Origin: Inia geoffrensis
Taxonomy: Eukaryota > Chordata > Mammalia > Artiodactyla > Iniidae
DNA length: 64,000 nt
Direction: 5' to 3'
Assembly: GCA_036417435.1 (NCBI GenBank)
Contig: CM070913.1
Coordinates: 3,028,680 to 3,092,679 of the forward strand
Of this stretch, positions 12,567-25,288 are shown one piece after another. The position numbers and the translations under genes are program-made. The number at the start of each line of letters is the position of its first letter. Position 1 is the stretch's first letter. The notes beneath the pieces are model-generated. The model was given only the letters and a program-made list of their open reading frames with translations, made no database searches and had not been told where the DNA came from.

Positions 12567-15500
12567 CCATTCCCTAACCCTAACCCTAAGCAAAACCCTG
12601 AACGTGACCCTTGTCCGAGGCCTTACCCTCATCGGTGCCCTTGTCTTAACCAGTACACCAACACTAACTCGTGCCCTCACACTTACGCTAACCCTTAAGC
12701 ATTGTCGTACCCTAACCTGTACCCTAATCCCTCTCCATTCCCTAACCCGAATCCTAACCCTGACCCTCACCCGAAGCCTTACCCTCACCCGTGCCCTAAT
12801 CTTAACCAGGACACCAAGACTAACTCGTGACCTCACACGTACGCTAACACTAAACCGCAGCGGTACCCTAACCTGTACCCTAATCCCTCTCCATTCCCTA
12901 ACCCTAACCCTAACCTGAAACCTAACCATGACACTCACCCGAAACTTTACCCTCACCCGTGTCCTAATTTTAACCAGTACATCAACACTAACCCATGCAC
13001 TCTAACGTACGCTAACCCTAAGCCATTGCCGTACCCTAACCTGTACCCTAATCAATCCCCATTCCCTAACCCTAACCCTAATCCTAACCCTTAACCTGAC
13101 CCTCTTCCGAGGCCTTACCCTCACCCGTGCCCTAATCGTAAGCAGCACACTAACACTAACTAGTGACCTCACAGGTACGCTAAACCTTAGGCGTTGTGGT
13201 ACCCTAAACTGTGCCCTAATATCTCCCCATTCCCTAACCCTAACCCTAACCCGAATCCTAACCCTGACCCTCACCCGAAGCCTTACCCTCACCCATGCCC
13301 TAATCTTAACCAGGACACCAAGACTAACTCGTGCCCTCACACGTACGCTAACACTAAACCGCAGCGGTACCCTAACCTGTACCCTAATCCCTCTCCATTC
13401 CCTAACCCTAACCCTAACCTGAACCCTAAACCTGACCCTCACCCGAAACCTTACACTCACCCGTGCCTTAATCTTAACCAGTTCACCAACACTAACCCGT
13501 GCCCTCACACGTACACGAATCCTAAACCCCTGCAGTACAGTAATCTGTACCCTAATCCCTCCTCATTCAATAAAACTAACCCTAACACCCACCCTAACCC
13601 TGACTCTCACCCGAAGCCTTACCCTCACCTGTTCCCTAATCTTGACCATGACATCAACACTAACTTGTGCCCTCAAACGTATGATAACCCTGAACAGTTT
13701 CCGTACCCTAAACTTTACAATAGTCCCACCCCATTTCCTAACCCTAACCCTAACTCGAATCCTAACCCTGACCCTCACCTGAAGCCTTACCCTCACCCGT
13801 GACCTAATCTTAACACATACACCAATACTAACCAGTGCAATCACAAGTACACGAACCGTAAAACGTTGCTGTACCCTAACTTGTAACCTAATCCCTCCCC
13901 ATTGCCTAACCCTAACCCTAACCCTAATCCTGTGCGTCACCGAAGCCTTACCCTCACCTGTGCCCTAATCTTAACCAGTACATCAACACTAACTTGTGCC
14001 CCCAAACGTACGATAAACATAAACCATTGCCGTAACCTAACCTGTACCCTAAATCTCCCCATTCCCTAACACTAACACTAAACCGAACCCTTAACCTGAC
14101 CCTCACCCAAAGCCTTACACTCACCCGTGCCCTGGTTTTAACCAGTACACCAAGACTAACCCGTGCCCTCACACGTACGCTAAACCTAAACTGTAGCCGT
14201 ACACTAACCTGTACCCTAATCCCTCCCCATTCCCTACCACTAACCCTCAACTGAACCCTAACCCTGACCCTCCAACGAAGACTTACCCTCACTTGTGCCA
14301 TAATCTTAACCAGGACATGCACACTAACCTCTGCCCTCAAACGTACGATAACCCTAAACCGTTGCCTTACCATCACCTGTAACCTAATCCCTACCCATTG
14401 TCTCACTCTAACCCGAACCCGAACCCTAAAACTGTCTCTCACCCGAAGCCTCACCCTGCCCCCTGCCCTAATCTTAACCAGTACACCAACACTAAACTGT
14501 GCTCTCACATGTACGCTAACATTAAACAGCAGCCGTACCCTAAACTTTACCCTAATCCCTCCACATTCCCTAACCCTAACGCTAAGCCGAATCCTAACCC
14601 TGACCCTCACCCGAAGCCGTACCCTCACCCGTGCCCTAATCTTAACCAGGACACCAAGACTAACTCGTGCCCTCACACGTACGCTAACACTAAACCGCAG
14701 CGGTACCCTAACCTGTACCCTAATCCCTCTCCATTCCCTAACCCTAACCCTAACCTGAAACCTAACCATGACACTCACCCGAAACTTAACCCTCACCCGT
14801 GTCCTAATTTTAACCAGTACATCCACACTGACCCATGCCCTCTAACGTACGCAAACCCTAAGCCATTTCCGTACCATAACCTGTACCCTAATCAATCCCC
14901 ATTCCCTAATCCTAACCCTAACCCTAACCCTTAACGTGACCCTCTTCCGAGGCCTTACCCTCTCCCGTGCCCTAATCGTAAGCAGTACACTAACACTAAC
15001 TAGTGACCTCACACGTACGCTAAACCTTTTGCATTGTCGTACCCTAAACTGTGCCCTAATATCTCCCCATTCCCTAACCCTAACCCTAACCCGAATTCTA
15101 TCCCTGACCCTCACCCAAAACCTTACCCTCACCCGTTCCCTAATCTTAACCAGGACACCAACACTAACTCGTGCACTCACACGTACGCTAAACCTTAAGC
15201 GTTGTCGTACCCTAAACTGTATCCTAATCCCTCCCCATTCCCTAACCCTAACCCTAAGCCGAACCCTAACCCTGACCCTCAACTGAAGCCTTACCCTCAT
15301 CCGTGCCCTAATCTTAACCAGGACACTAACACTAACCCTTGCCCTCACACGAACGCTTACCCTTAAGCACTGTCGTACCCTAAGCTGTACCCTAATCCCT
15401 CTGCATTCCTCAACCCTAACCCTAACACGAATCCTAACCCTGACCGTCACCCGAAGCCTTACCCTCACCCGTACCCTAATCTTAACGAGGACACCAACAC

Positions 15501-15738
15501 TAACTCGTGCCCTCACACGTACGCTAAACCTGAAGCGTTGTCGTACCCTAAATTGTACCCTAATCCCTCCCCATTCCTTAACCCTAACCCTAACCCCATC
15601 CCTAAACCTGACCCACTTCCGATGCCCTACCCTAACCAATGCCCTAAGCTTCACCATTACACAAACACTAACTCATGCCCTCACACGTACGCTAACCCTT
15701 AATCGTTGTCGTACCCTATCCTGTACCCTAATCCCTCC
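12567..15738. repeat. HOR unit 9 containing the diverged I-O block, nineteen monomers (3172 bp)
   Basis: Order A B C D B I J K L M N O B C D E F G H. The first B (12735) lacks 12 bp (two hexamers) of its perfect run. Monomers I to O (13395-14562) are the most diverged in the array, and L is 160 bp. D at 14899 carries the variant 'ccttttgcattg'. The same arrangement recurs at 41056 and, shortened by one monomer, at 55753. Confidence 0.88.
13395..14562. repeat. Diverged seven-monomer block I-O, copy 1 (1168 bp)
   Basis: These seven monomers keep the 168-bp spacing (L at 13899 is 160 bp) but match none of types A-H. Unusual words include 'cctgcagtacag' (from 13529), 'ttcaataaaactaacc' (13566), 'acaatagtcccacc' and 'aggacatgcacac'. 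The block sits between two B-type monomers. Most monomer starts have fewer perfect CCCTAA copies (J, M, N and O have none to one at the start). Confidence 0.88.
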
Positions 15739-16242
15739 CCATTCCCTAACCCTAACCCTAACCGAAACCCTGAACGTGACCCTTTTCCGAGGCCTTACCC
15801 TCATCGGTGCCCTTGTCTTAACCAGTACATCAACACTAACTCGTGCCCTCACACTTACGCTAACCCTTAAGCACTGTCGTACCATAAGCTGTACCCTAAT
15901 CCCTCTCCATTCCCTAACCCTAACCCTTACCCGAATCGTAACCCTGACCCTCACCCGAAGCCTTACCCCCACCCGTGCCGTAATCTTAACCAGGACACCA
16001 ACACTAACTCGTGCCCTCACACGTACGCTAAACCTTAAGCGTTGTCGTACCCTAAATTGTACCCTAATCCCTCCCCATTCCTTAACCCTAACCCTAACCT
16101 CATCCGTAAACCTGACCCACTTCCGATGCCCTACCCTAACCAATGCCCTAATCTTAACCAGTACACAAACACTAACTCATGCCCCCACACGTACGCTAAC
16201 CCTTAATCGTTGTCGCACCCTATCTAGTACCCTAATCCCTCC
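15739..16242. repeat. Short HOR unit 10, three monomers A-B/G-H (504 bp)
   Basis: A is followed by a monomer that begins B-like and ends as G ('ccttaagcgttgtcg', 'ctaaattg'), then H with the variant 'aacctcatccgtaaacc'. The same three-monomer unit occurs at 21774, 44240 and 59927. Confidence 0.9.
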
Positions 16243-17586
16243 CCATTCCCTAACCCTAACCCTAACCAAAACCCTGAACGTGACCCTTTTCCGAGGCCTT
16301 ACCCTCATCGGTGCCCTTGTCTTAACCAGTACACCAACACTAACATTTGCCCTCACACTTACGGTAACCCTTAAGCATTGCCGTACCCTAACCTGTACCC
16401 TAATCCCTCTCCATTCCCTAACCCTAACCCTAACCCGAATCCTAACCCTGACCCTCACCCGAAGCCTTACACTCACCCGTGCCGTAATCCTAACCAGGAC
16501 ACCAAGACTAACTCGTGCCCTCACACGTACGATAACACTAAACCGCAGCAGTACGCTAACCTGTACCCTAATCCCTCTCCATTCCCTAACCCTAACCCTA
16601 ACCTGAAACCTAACCATGACACTCACCCGAAACTTTACCCTCACCCGTGTCCTAATTTTAACCAGTACATCCACACTGACCCATGCCCTCTAACGTACGC
16701 TAACCCTAAGCCATTTCCGTACCATAACCTGTACCCTAATCAATCCCCATTCCCTAATCCTAACCCTAACCCTAACCCTTAACGTGACCCTCTTCCGAGG
16801 CCTTACACTCCCCCGTGCCCTAATCGTAACCAGTACACTAACACTAACAAGTGACCTCACACGTACGCTACACCTTTTGCATTGTCGTACCCTAAACTGT
16901 GCCCTAATATCTCCCCATTCCCTAACCCTAACCCTAACCCGAATTCTATCCCTGACCCTCACCCGAAACCTTACCCTCACCCGTTCCCTAATCTTAACCA
17001 GGACACCAACACTAACTCGTGCACTCACACGTACGCTAAACCTTAATCGTTGTCGTACCCTAAACTGTATCCTAATCCCTCCCCATTCCCTAACCCTAAC
17101 CCTAAGCCGAATCCTAACCCTGACCCTCAACTGAAGCCTTACCCTCACCCGTGCCCTAATCTTAACCAGGACACTAACACTAACCCTTGCCCTCACACGA
17201 ACGCTAACCCTTAAGCACTGTCGTACCCTAAGCTGTACCCTAATCCCTCTGCATTCCTCAACCCTAACCCTAACACGAATCCTAACCCTGACCGTCACCC
17301 GAAGCCTTACCCTCACCCGTGCCATAATCTTAACCAGGACACCAACAGTAACTCGTGTCCTCACACGTACGCTAAACCTTAAGCTTTGTCGTACCCTAAA
17401 TTGTACCCTAATCCCTCCCCATTCCTTAACCCTAACCCTAAACCCATCCCTAAACCTGACCCACTTCCGATGCCTTACCCTAACCAATGGCATAAACTTA
17501 ACCAGTACACAAACACTAACTCATGCCCTCAAACGTACGCTAACCCTTAAGCATTGTCGTACCCTATCTGGTACCCTAATCCCTCC
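16243..17586. repeat. HOR unit 11, canonical A-H, 1344 bp
   Basis: Order A to H at exact 168-bp spacing. A has 'ccaaaaccctg' where most have 'gcgaaaccctg'. D has 'ccttttgcattg' as in unit 9. F has 'ctcaactgaagcc'. H has 'caatggcataaac'. Confidence 0.92.
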
Positions 17587-18761
17587 CCATTCCCTAACCC
17601 TAACCCTAACCGAAACCCTGAACGTGACCCTTTTCCGAGGCCTTACCCTTATCGGTGCACTTGTCTTAACCAGTACACCAACACTAACTCGTGCCCTCAC
17701 ACTTACGCTAACCCTTAAGCATTGACTTACCCTAACCTGTACCCTAATCCCTCTCCATTCCCTAACCCTAACCCTAACCCGAATCCTAACCCTGACCCTC
17801 ACCCGAAGCCTTATGCTCACCCGTGCCCTAATCTTAACCAGGACACCAACACTATCTCGTGCCCTCACACGTACGCTAACACTAAACCGCAGCGGTACCC
17901 TAAACTGCACCCTAATCCCTCTCCATTCCCTAACCCTAACCCTAACCTGAAACCTAACCATGACACTCACCCGAAACTTTACCCTCACCCATGTCCTAAT
18001 TTTAACCAGTACATCAACACTAACCCATGCCCTCTAACGTACGCTAACCCTAAGACATTGCCGTACCATAACCTGTACCCTACTCAATCCCCATTTCCTA
18101 ACGCTAACCCTAACCCTAACCCATAACGTGACCCTCTTCCGAGACCTTACCCTCACCCGTGCCCTAATCTTAACCACTACACTAACACTAACTAGTGACC
18201 TCACACATACGCTAAACGTTAAGCCTTGTGGTACCCTAAACTGTGCCCTAATATCTCCCCATTTCCTAACCATAACCCTAACCCGAATTCTATCCCTGAC
18301 CCTCACCCGAAATCTTACCCTCACCCGTGCCCTAATCTTTACCAGGACACCAACACTAATTCGTGCCCTCACACGTACGCTAACCCTTAATCGTTGTCGT
18401 ACCCTAAACTGTACACTAATCCCTCCCCATTCCCTAACACTAACCCTAACCCGAATCCTAACCCTGACCATCACCCGAAGCCTTGCCCACACCCGTGCCC
18501 TAATCTTAACCAGGACACCAACACTAACTCGTGCCCTCACACGTACGCTAAACCTTAAGCGTTGTCGTACCCTAAATTGTACCCTAATCCCTCCCCATTC
18601 CTTAACCTAACCCTAACACCATCCCTAAACCTGACCCACTTCCGATGCCCTACCCTAACCAATGCCCTAATCTTAACCAGTATACAAACACTAACTCATG
18701 CCCTCACACGTACGCTAACCCTTAATCGTTGTTGTACCCTATCCTGTACCCTAATCCCTCC
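17587..18761. repeat. HOR unit 12, seven monomers (1175 bp)
   Basis: Order A B C D E F/G H. The F/G monomer at 18427 ('gaccatcacccgaag') replaces separate F and G. H (18595) lost one base ('ccttaacctaacc'). The unit is repeated 4691 bp downstream at 22278. Confidence 0.9.
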
Positions 18762-20429
18762 CCATTCCCTAACCCTAACCCCTACCGATACCCTGAACGT
18801 GACCCTTTTCCGAAGCCTTACCCTCATCGGTACCCTTGTCTTAACCGGTACACCAACACTAACTCGTGCCCTCACACTTACGCTAACCCTGAAGCATTGT
18901 CGTACCCTAACCTGTACCCTAATCCCTCTCCATTCCCTAACCTTAACCCTAACCGGAATCCTAACCCTGACCCTCACCCGAAGCCTTACCCTCACCCGTG
19001 CCCTAATCTTAACCAGGACACCAAAACTAACTCGTGCCCTCCCACGTACGCTAACACTAAACCGCAGCGGTACCCTAATCCCTCTCCATTCCCTAACCCT
19101 AACCCTAACCTGAAACCTAACCATGACACTCAGCCGAAACTTTACCCTCACCCGTGTCCTAATTTTAACCAGGACACCAACACTAACTCGTGCCCTCACA
19201 CGTACGCTATCCCTTAATCGTTGTCGTACCCTAAACTGTACCATAAACCCTCCCGATTCCCTAACCCTAACCCTAACCCGAATCCTAACCCTGACCCTCA
19301 CCTGAAGCCTTACCCTCACCCGTGCCTTAATCTTAACCAGGAAACTAACACTAACCCTTGCCCTCACACGAACGCTAACCCTTAAGCATTGTCGTACCCT
19401 AAGCTGTACCCTAATCCCTCTGCATTCCTCAACCCTAACCCTAACACGAATCCTAACCCTGACCCTCACCCGAAGCCTTACCCTCACCCGTGCCCTAATC
19501 TTAACCAGGACACCAAGACTAACTCATGCCTTCACACGTAAGCTAACACTAAACCGCAGCGGTACCCTAACCTGTACCCTAATCCCTCTCCATTCCCTAA
19601 CCCTAACCCTAACCTGAAACCTAACCATGACACTTACCCGAAACTTTACCCTCACCCGTGTCCTAATTTTAACCAGTATATCCACACTAACCCATGCCCT
19701 CTATCGTACGCTAAACCTAAGCCATTGCCGTGCCATAACCTGTACCCTAATCAATCCCCATTCCTTAACCCTAACCCTAACCCTAACCCTTAACGTGACC
19801 CTATTCCGAGGCCTTACCCTCATCCGTGCTCTAATCGTAACCAGTACACTAACACTAACTAGCGACCTCACACATACGCTAAACCTTAAGCGTTGTGGTA
19901 CCCTAAACTGTGCCCTAATATCTCCCTATTCCCTAACACTAAACCTAACCCGAATTCTATCCCTGACCCTCACCTGAAACCTTACCCTTACCCGTGCCCT
20001 AATCTTAACCAGGACACCAACACTAACTCGTGACCTCACACGTACGCTAACCCTTAATCGTTGTTGTACCCTAAACTGTACCCTAATCCCTCCCCATTCG
20101 CTATCCCTAACCCTAACCCGAATCCTAACCCTGACCCTCACCTGAAGCCTTACCCTCACCGGTGCCCTAATCTTAACCAGGACACTAACACTAACCCTTG
20201 CCCTCACACGAACGCTAAACCTTAAGCGTTGTCGTACCCTAAATTGTACCCTAATCCCTCCCCATTCCTTAACCCTAACCCTAACCCCATCCCTAAACCT
20301 GAACCACTTCCAATGCCCTACCCTAACCAATGCCCTAATCTTAACCAGTACACAAACACTAACTAATGCCCTCAAACGTACGCTAACCCTTAAGCATTGT
20401 CGTACCCTCTCCTGTACCCTAATCCCTCC
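18762..20429. repeat. HOR unit 13, ten monomers (1668 bp)
   Basis: Order A B C/E F G/B C D E F/G H. B (18930) lost 12 bp near its end between two 'gtaccctaa' words. The C/E monomer at 19086 switches at 'ttttaaccaggac'. G/B at 19422 leads back to C at 19590. Confidence 0.87.
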
Positions 20430-21773
20430 CCATTCCCTAACCCTAACCATAAGCGAAACCCTGAACGTGACCCTTTTCCGAGGCCTTACCCACATCGGTG
20501 CCCTTGTCTTAACCAGTCCACCAACACTAACTCGTGCCCTCACACTTACGCTAACCCTTAAGCATTGTTGTACCCTAACCTGTACCCTAATCCCTCTCCA
20601 TTCCCTAACCCTAACCCTAACCCGAATCCTAACCCTGACCCTCACCCGAAGCCTTACCCTCACCCGTGCCCTAATCTTAACCAGGACACCAAGACTAACT
20701 CGTGCCCTCACACATACGCTATCACTAAACCGCAGCGGTACCCTAACCTATACCCTAATCCCTCTCCATTCCCTAACCCTAACCCTAACCTGAAACCTAA
20801 CCATGACACTCACCCGAAATTTTACCATCACCCGTGTCCTAATTTTAACCAGTACATCAACACTAACCCTTGCCCTCTACCGTACGCTAACCCTAAGCCA
20901 TTGCCGTACCCTAACCTGTACCCTAATCAATCCCCATTCCCTAACCCTAACCCTAACCCTAACCCTTAACATGACCCTCTTCCGAGGCCTTACCCTCACC
21001 CGTACCCTAATCGTAAGCAGTACACTAACACTAACTAGTGACCTCACACGTATGCTAAACCTTAAGCGTTGTGGTACCCTAAACTGTGTCCTAATATCTC
21101 CCCATTCCCTAATCCTAACACTAACCCGAATTCTATCCCTGACCCTCACCCGAAACCTTACCCTCACCCGTTCCCTAATCTTAACCAGGACACCAACACT
21201 AACTCGTGCACTCACACGTACGCTAAACCTTAATCGTTGTCGTACCCTAAATTGTATCCTAATCCCTCCCCATTCCCTAACCCTAACCCTAAGCCGAATC
21301 CTAACCCTGACCCTCAACTGAAGCCTTACCCTCACCCGTGCCCTAATCTTAACCAGGACACTAACACTAACCCTTGCCCTCACACGAACGCTAACCCTTA
21401 AGCACTGTCTCACCCTAAGCTGTACCCTAATCCCTCTGCATTCCTCAACCCTACCCCTAACACGAATCCTAACCCTGACCGTCACCCGAAGCCTTACCCT
21501 CACCCGTACCATAATCTTAACCAGGACACCAACAGTAACTCGTGCCCTCACACGTACGCTAAACCTTAAGCGTTGTCGTACCCTAAATTGTACCCTAATC
21601 CCTCCCCATTCCTTAACCCTAACCCTAACCCCATCCCTAAACCTGACCCAATTCCGATGCCCTAACCTAACCAATGCCCTAATCTTAACCATTACACAAA
21701 CACTAACTCATGCCCTCACACGTACGCTAACCCTTAATCGTTGTCGTACCCTATCCTGTACCCTAATCCCTCC
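20430..21773. repeat. HOR unit 14, canonical A-H, 1344 bp
   Basis: Full-length order A to H. D carries 'cttaacatgacc' (shared with unit 18). From E onward the variants ('cacccgttcccta', 'ctcaactgaag') match unit 11 instead, so this unit joins two sources near 21.1 kb. Confidence 0.91.
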
Positions 21774-22277
21774 CCATTCCCTAAACCTAACCCTAACCGA
21801 AACCCTGAACGTGACCCTTTTCCGAGGCCTTACCCTCATCGGTGCCCTTGTCTTAACCAGTACACCAACACTAACTCGTGCCCTCACACTTACGCTAACC
21901 ATTAAGCACTGTCGTACCCTAAGCTGTACCCTAATCCCTCTCCATTCCCTAACCCTAACCCTAACCCGAATCGTAACCCTGACCCTCACCCGAAGCCTTA
22001 CCCTCACCCGTGCCGTAATCTTAACCAGGACACCAACACTAACTCGTGTCCTCACACGTACGCTAAACCTTAAGCGTAGTCGTACCCTAAATTGTACCCT
22101 AATCCCTCCCCATTCCTTAACCCTAACCCTAAACCCATCCCTAAACCTGACCCACTTCCGATGCCTTACCCTAACCAATGGCCTAAACTTAACCAGTACA
22201 CAAACACTAACTCATGCCCTCAAACGTACGCTAACCCTTAAGCATTGTCGTACCCTATCTGGTACCCTAATCCCTCC
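21774..22277. repeat. Short HOR unit 15, A-B/G-H (504 bp)
   Basis: Second copy of the three-monomer unit, with the B/G hybrid at 21942. Its H (22110) has the 'aaacccatcc' and 'caatggcctaaac' variants of unit 11's H, placing the 4691-bp duplication boundary inside the preceding B/G monomer. Confidence 0.9.
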
Positions 22278-23452
22278 CCATTCCCTAACCCTAACCCTAA
22301 GCGAAACCCTGAACGTGACCCTTTTCCGAGGCCTTACCCTTATCGGTGCACTTGTCTTAACCAGTACACCAACACTAACTCGTGCCCTCACACTTACGCT
22401 AACCCTTAAGCATTGACTTACCCTAACCTGTACCCTAATCCCTCTCCATTCCCTAACCCTAACCCTAACCCGAATCCTAACCCTGACCCTCACCCGAAGC
22501 CTTATGCTCACCCGTGCCCTAATCTTAACCAGGACACCAACACTAACTCGTGCCCTCACACGTACGCTAACACTAAACCGCAGCGGTACCCTAAACTGCA
22601 CCCTAATCCCTCTCCATTCCCTAACCCTAAACCTAACCTGAAACCTAACCATGACACTCACCCGAAACTTTACCCTCACCCATGTCCTAATTTTAACCAG
22701 TACATCAACACTAACCCATGCCCTCTAACGTATGCTAACCCTAAGCCATTGCCGTACACTAACCTGTACCCTAATCAATAACCATTCCCTAACCCTAACC
22801 CAAACCCTAACCCTTAACGTGACCCTCTTCCGAGGCCTTACCCTCACCCGTGCCCTAATCGTAAGCAGTACACTAACACTAACTAGTGACCTCACACATA
22901 CGCTAAACCTTAAGCCTTGTGGTACCCTAAACTGTGCCCTAATATCTCCCCATTTCCTAACCATAACCCTAACCCGAATTCTATCCCTGACCCTCACCCG
23001 AAACCTTACCCTCACCCGTGCCCTAATCTTTACCAGGACACCAACACTAATTCGTGCCCTCACACGTACGCTAACCCTTAATCGTTGTCATACCCTAAAC
23101 TGTACACTAATCCCTCCCCATTCCCTAAGACTAACCCTAACCCGAATCCTAACCCTGACCATCACCCGAAGCCCTGCCCACACCCGTGCCCTAATCTTAA
23201 CCAGGACACCAACACTAACTCGTGCCCTCACACGTACGCTAAACCTTAAGCGTTGTCGTACCCTAAATTGTACCCTAATCCCTCCCCATTCCTTAACCTA
23301 ACCCTAACCCCATCCCTAAACCTGACCCACTTCCGATGCCCTACCCTAACCAATGCCCTAATCTTAACCAGTATACAAACACTAACTCATGCCCTCACAC
23401 GTACGCTAACCCTTAATCGTTGTTGTACCCTATCCTGTACCCTAATCCCTCC
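22278..23452. repeat. HOR unit 16, seven monomers (1175 bp)
   Basis: Order A B C D E F/G H, the same layout and 1-bp H deletion as unit 12 with a constant offset of 4691 bp. D start has 'aaccattccc' and 'aacccaaaccc'. Confidence 0.9.
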
Positions 23453-25288
23453 CCATTCCCTAACCCTAACCCCTACCGAAACCCTGAACGTGACCCTTTT
23501 CCGAGGCCTTACCCTCATCGGTACCCTTGTCTTGACCGGTACACCAAAACTAACTCGTGCCCTCACACTTACGCTAACCCTTAAGCATTGTCGTACCCTA
23601 ACCTGTACCCTAATCCCTCTCCATTCCCTAACCTTAACCCTAACCGGAATCCTAACCCTGACCCTCACCCGAAGCCTTACCCTCACCCGTGCCCTAATCT
23701 TAACCAGGACACCAAAACTAACTCGTGCCCTCCCACGTACGCTAACACTAAACCGCAGCGGTACCCTAATCCCTCTCCATTCCCTAACCCTAACCCTAAC
23801 CTGAAACCTAACCATGACACTCAGCCGAAACTTTACCTTCACCCGTGTCCTAACTTTAACCAGGACACCAACACTAACTCGTGCCCTCACACGTACGCTA
23901 ACCCTTAATCGTTGTCGTACCCTAAACTGTACCATAAACCCTCCCGATTCCCTAACCCTAACCCTAACCCGAATCCTAACCCTGACCCTCACCTGAAGCC
24001 TTACCCTCACCCGTGCCTTAATCTTAACCAGGAAACTAACACTAACCCTTGCCCTCACACGAACGCTAACCCTTAAGCACTGTCGTACCCTAAGCTGTAC
24101 CCTAATCCCTCTGCATTCCTCAACCCTAACCCTAACACGAATCCTAACCATGACCCTCACCCGAAGCCTTACCCTCACCCGTGCCCTAATCTTAACCAGG
24201 ACACCAAGACTAACTCGGGCCCTCACACGTACGCTAACACTAAACCGCAGCGGTACCCTAACCTGTACCCTAATCCCTCTCCATTCCCTAACCCTAACCC
24301 TAAACCGAATCCTAACCCTGACTCTCAACCGAAGCCTTACCCTCACCCTTGCCCTAATCTTAACCAGGACACCAAGACTAACTCATGCCTTCACACGTAC
24401 GCTAACACTAAAGCGCAGCGGTACCCTAACCTGTACCCTAATCCCTCTCCATTCCCTAACCCTAACCCTAACCTGAAACCTAACCATGACACTCACCCGA
24501 AAATTTACCCTCACCCGTGTCCTAATTTTAACCAGTATATCCACAGTAACCCATGCCCTCTAACGTACGCTAAACCTAAGCCATTGCCGTACCATAACCT
24601 GTACCCTAATCAATCCCCATTCCTTAACCCTAACCCTAACCCTAACCCTTAACGTGACCCTATTCCGAGGCCTTACCCTCATCCGTGCTCTAATCGTAAC
24701 CAGTACACTAACACTAACTAGCGACCTCACACGTACGCTGAACCTTAAGCGTTGTGGTACCCTAAACTGTGCCCTAATATCTCCCTATTCCCTAACACTA
24801 AACCTAACCCGAATTCTATCCCTGACCCTCACCTGAAACCTTACCCTTACCCGTGCCCTAATCTTAACCAGGACACCAACACTAACTCGTGGCCTCACAC
24901 GTACGCTAACCCTTAATCGTTGTTGTACCCTAAACTGTACCCAAATCCTTCCCCATTCGCTATCCCTAACCCTAACCCGAATCCTAACCCTGACCCTCAC
25001 CTGAAGCCTTACCCTCACCCGTGCCCTAGTCTTAACCAGGACACTAACACTAACACTTGCCCTCACACGAACGCTAAACCTTAAGCGTTGTCGTACCCTA
25101 AATTGTACCCTAATCCCTCCCCATTCCTTAACCCTAACCCTAACCCCATCCCTATACCTGACCCACTTCCAATGCCCTACCCTAACCAATGCCCTAATCT
25201 TAACCAGTACACAAACACTAACTCATGCCCTCAAACGTATGCTAACCCTTAAGCATTGTCGTACCCTATCCTGTACCCTAATCCCTCC
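23453..25288. repeat. HOR unit 17, eleven monomers (1836 bp)
   Basis: Order A B C/E F G/B B C D E F/G H. It matches unit 13, including the 12-bp deletion in B (23621), with one additional B-type monomer at 24281. That is a tandem single-monomer gain which raises the offset to unit 13 from 4691 to 4859 bp. Confidence 0.88.

Larger units (their letters stand above)
12957..16700. repeat. Segmental duplication inside the array, copy 1 (partner about 41458-45200)
   Basis: About 3.7 kb matches the partner at a constant offset of 28501 bp, including the diverged block, the 'ccttttgcattg' D monomer and the 504-bp unit. The match weakens on the left at the 12-bp deletion in B (12735) and on the right near 16.7 kb, where D differs. 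Ends are approximate. Confidence 0.8.
17350..21050. repeat. Segmental duplication, copy 1 (partner about 22041-25930)
   Basis: Shares monomer order, a 1-bp loss in H, a 12-bp loss in B and the C/E hybrid with the partner at offset 4691, rising to 4859 after an extra B monomer in the partner. The match ends between D and E near 21.05 kb. Confidence 0.8.

Noticed and set aside
13566..13581. 'aataaa' polyadenylation-like signal in the diverged J monomer
   Set aside because: It is a single hexamer match in a diverged satellite monomer with no gene upstream, and is expected by chance.
13395..14562. Diverged block as an inserted transposon
   Set aside because: It keeps the 168-bp phase and hexamer character, and has no terminal repeats, target-site duplication or coding sequence. 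It is satellite, only more diverged.
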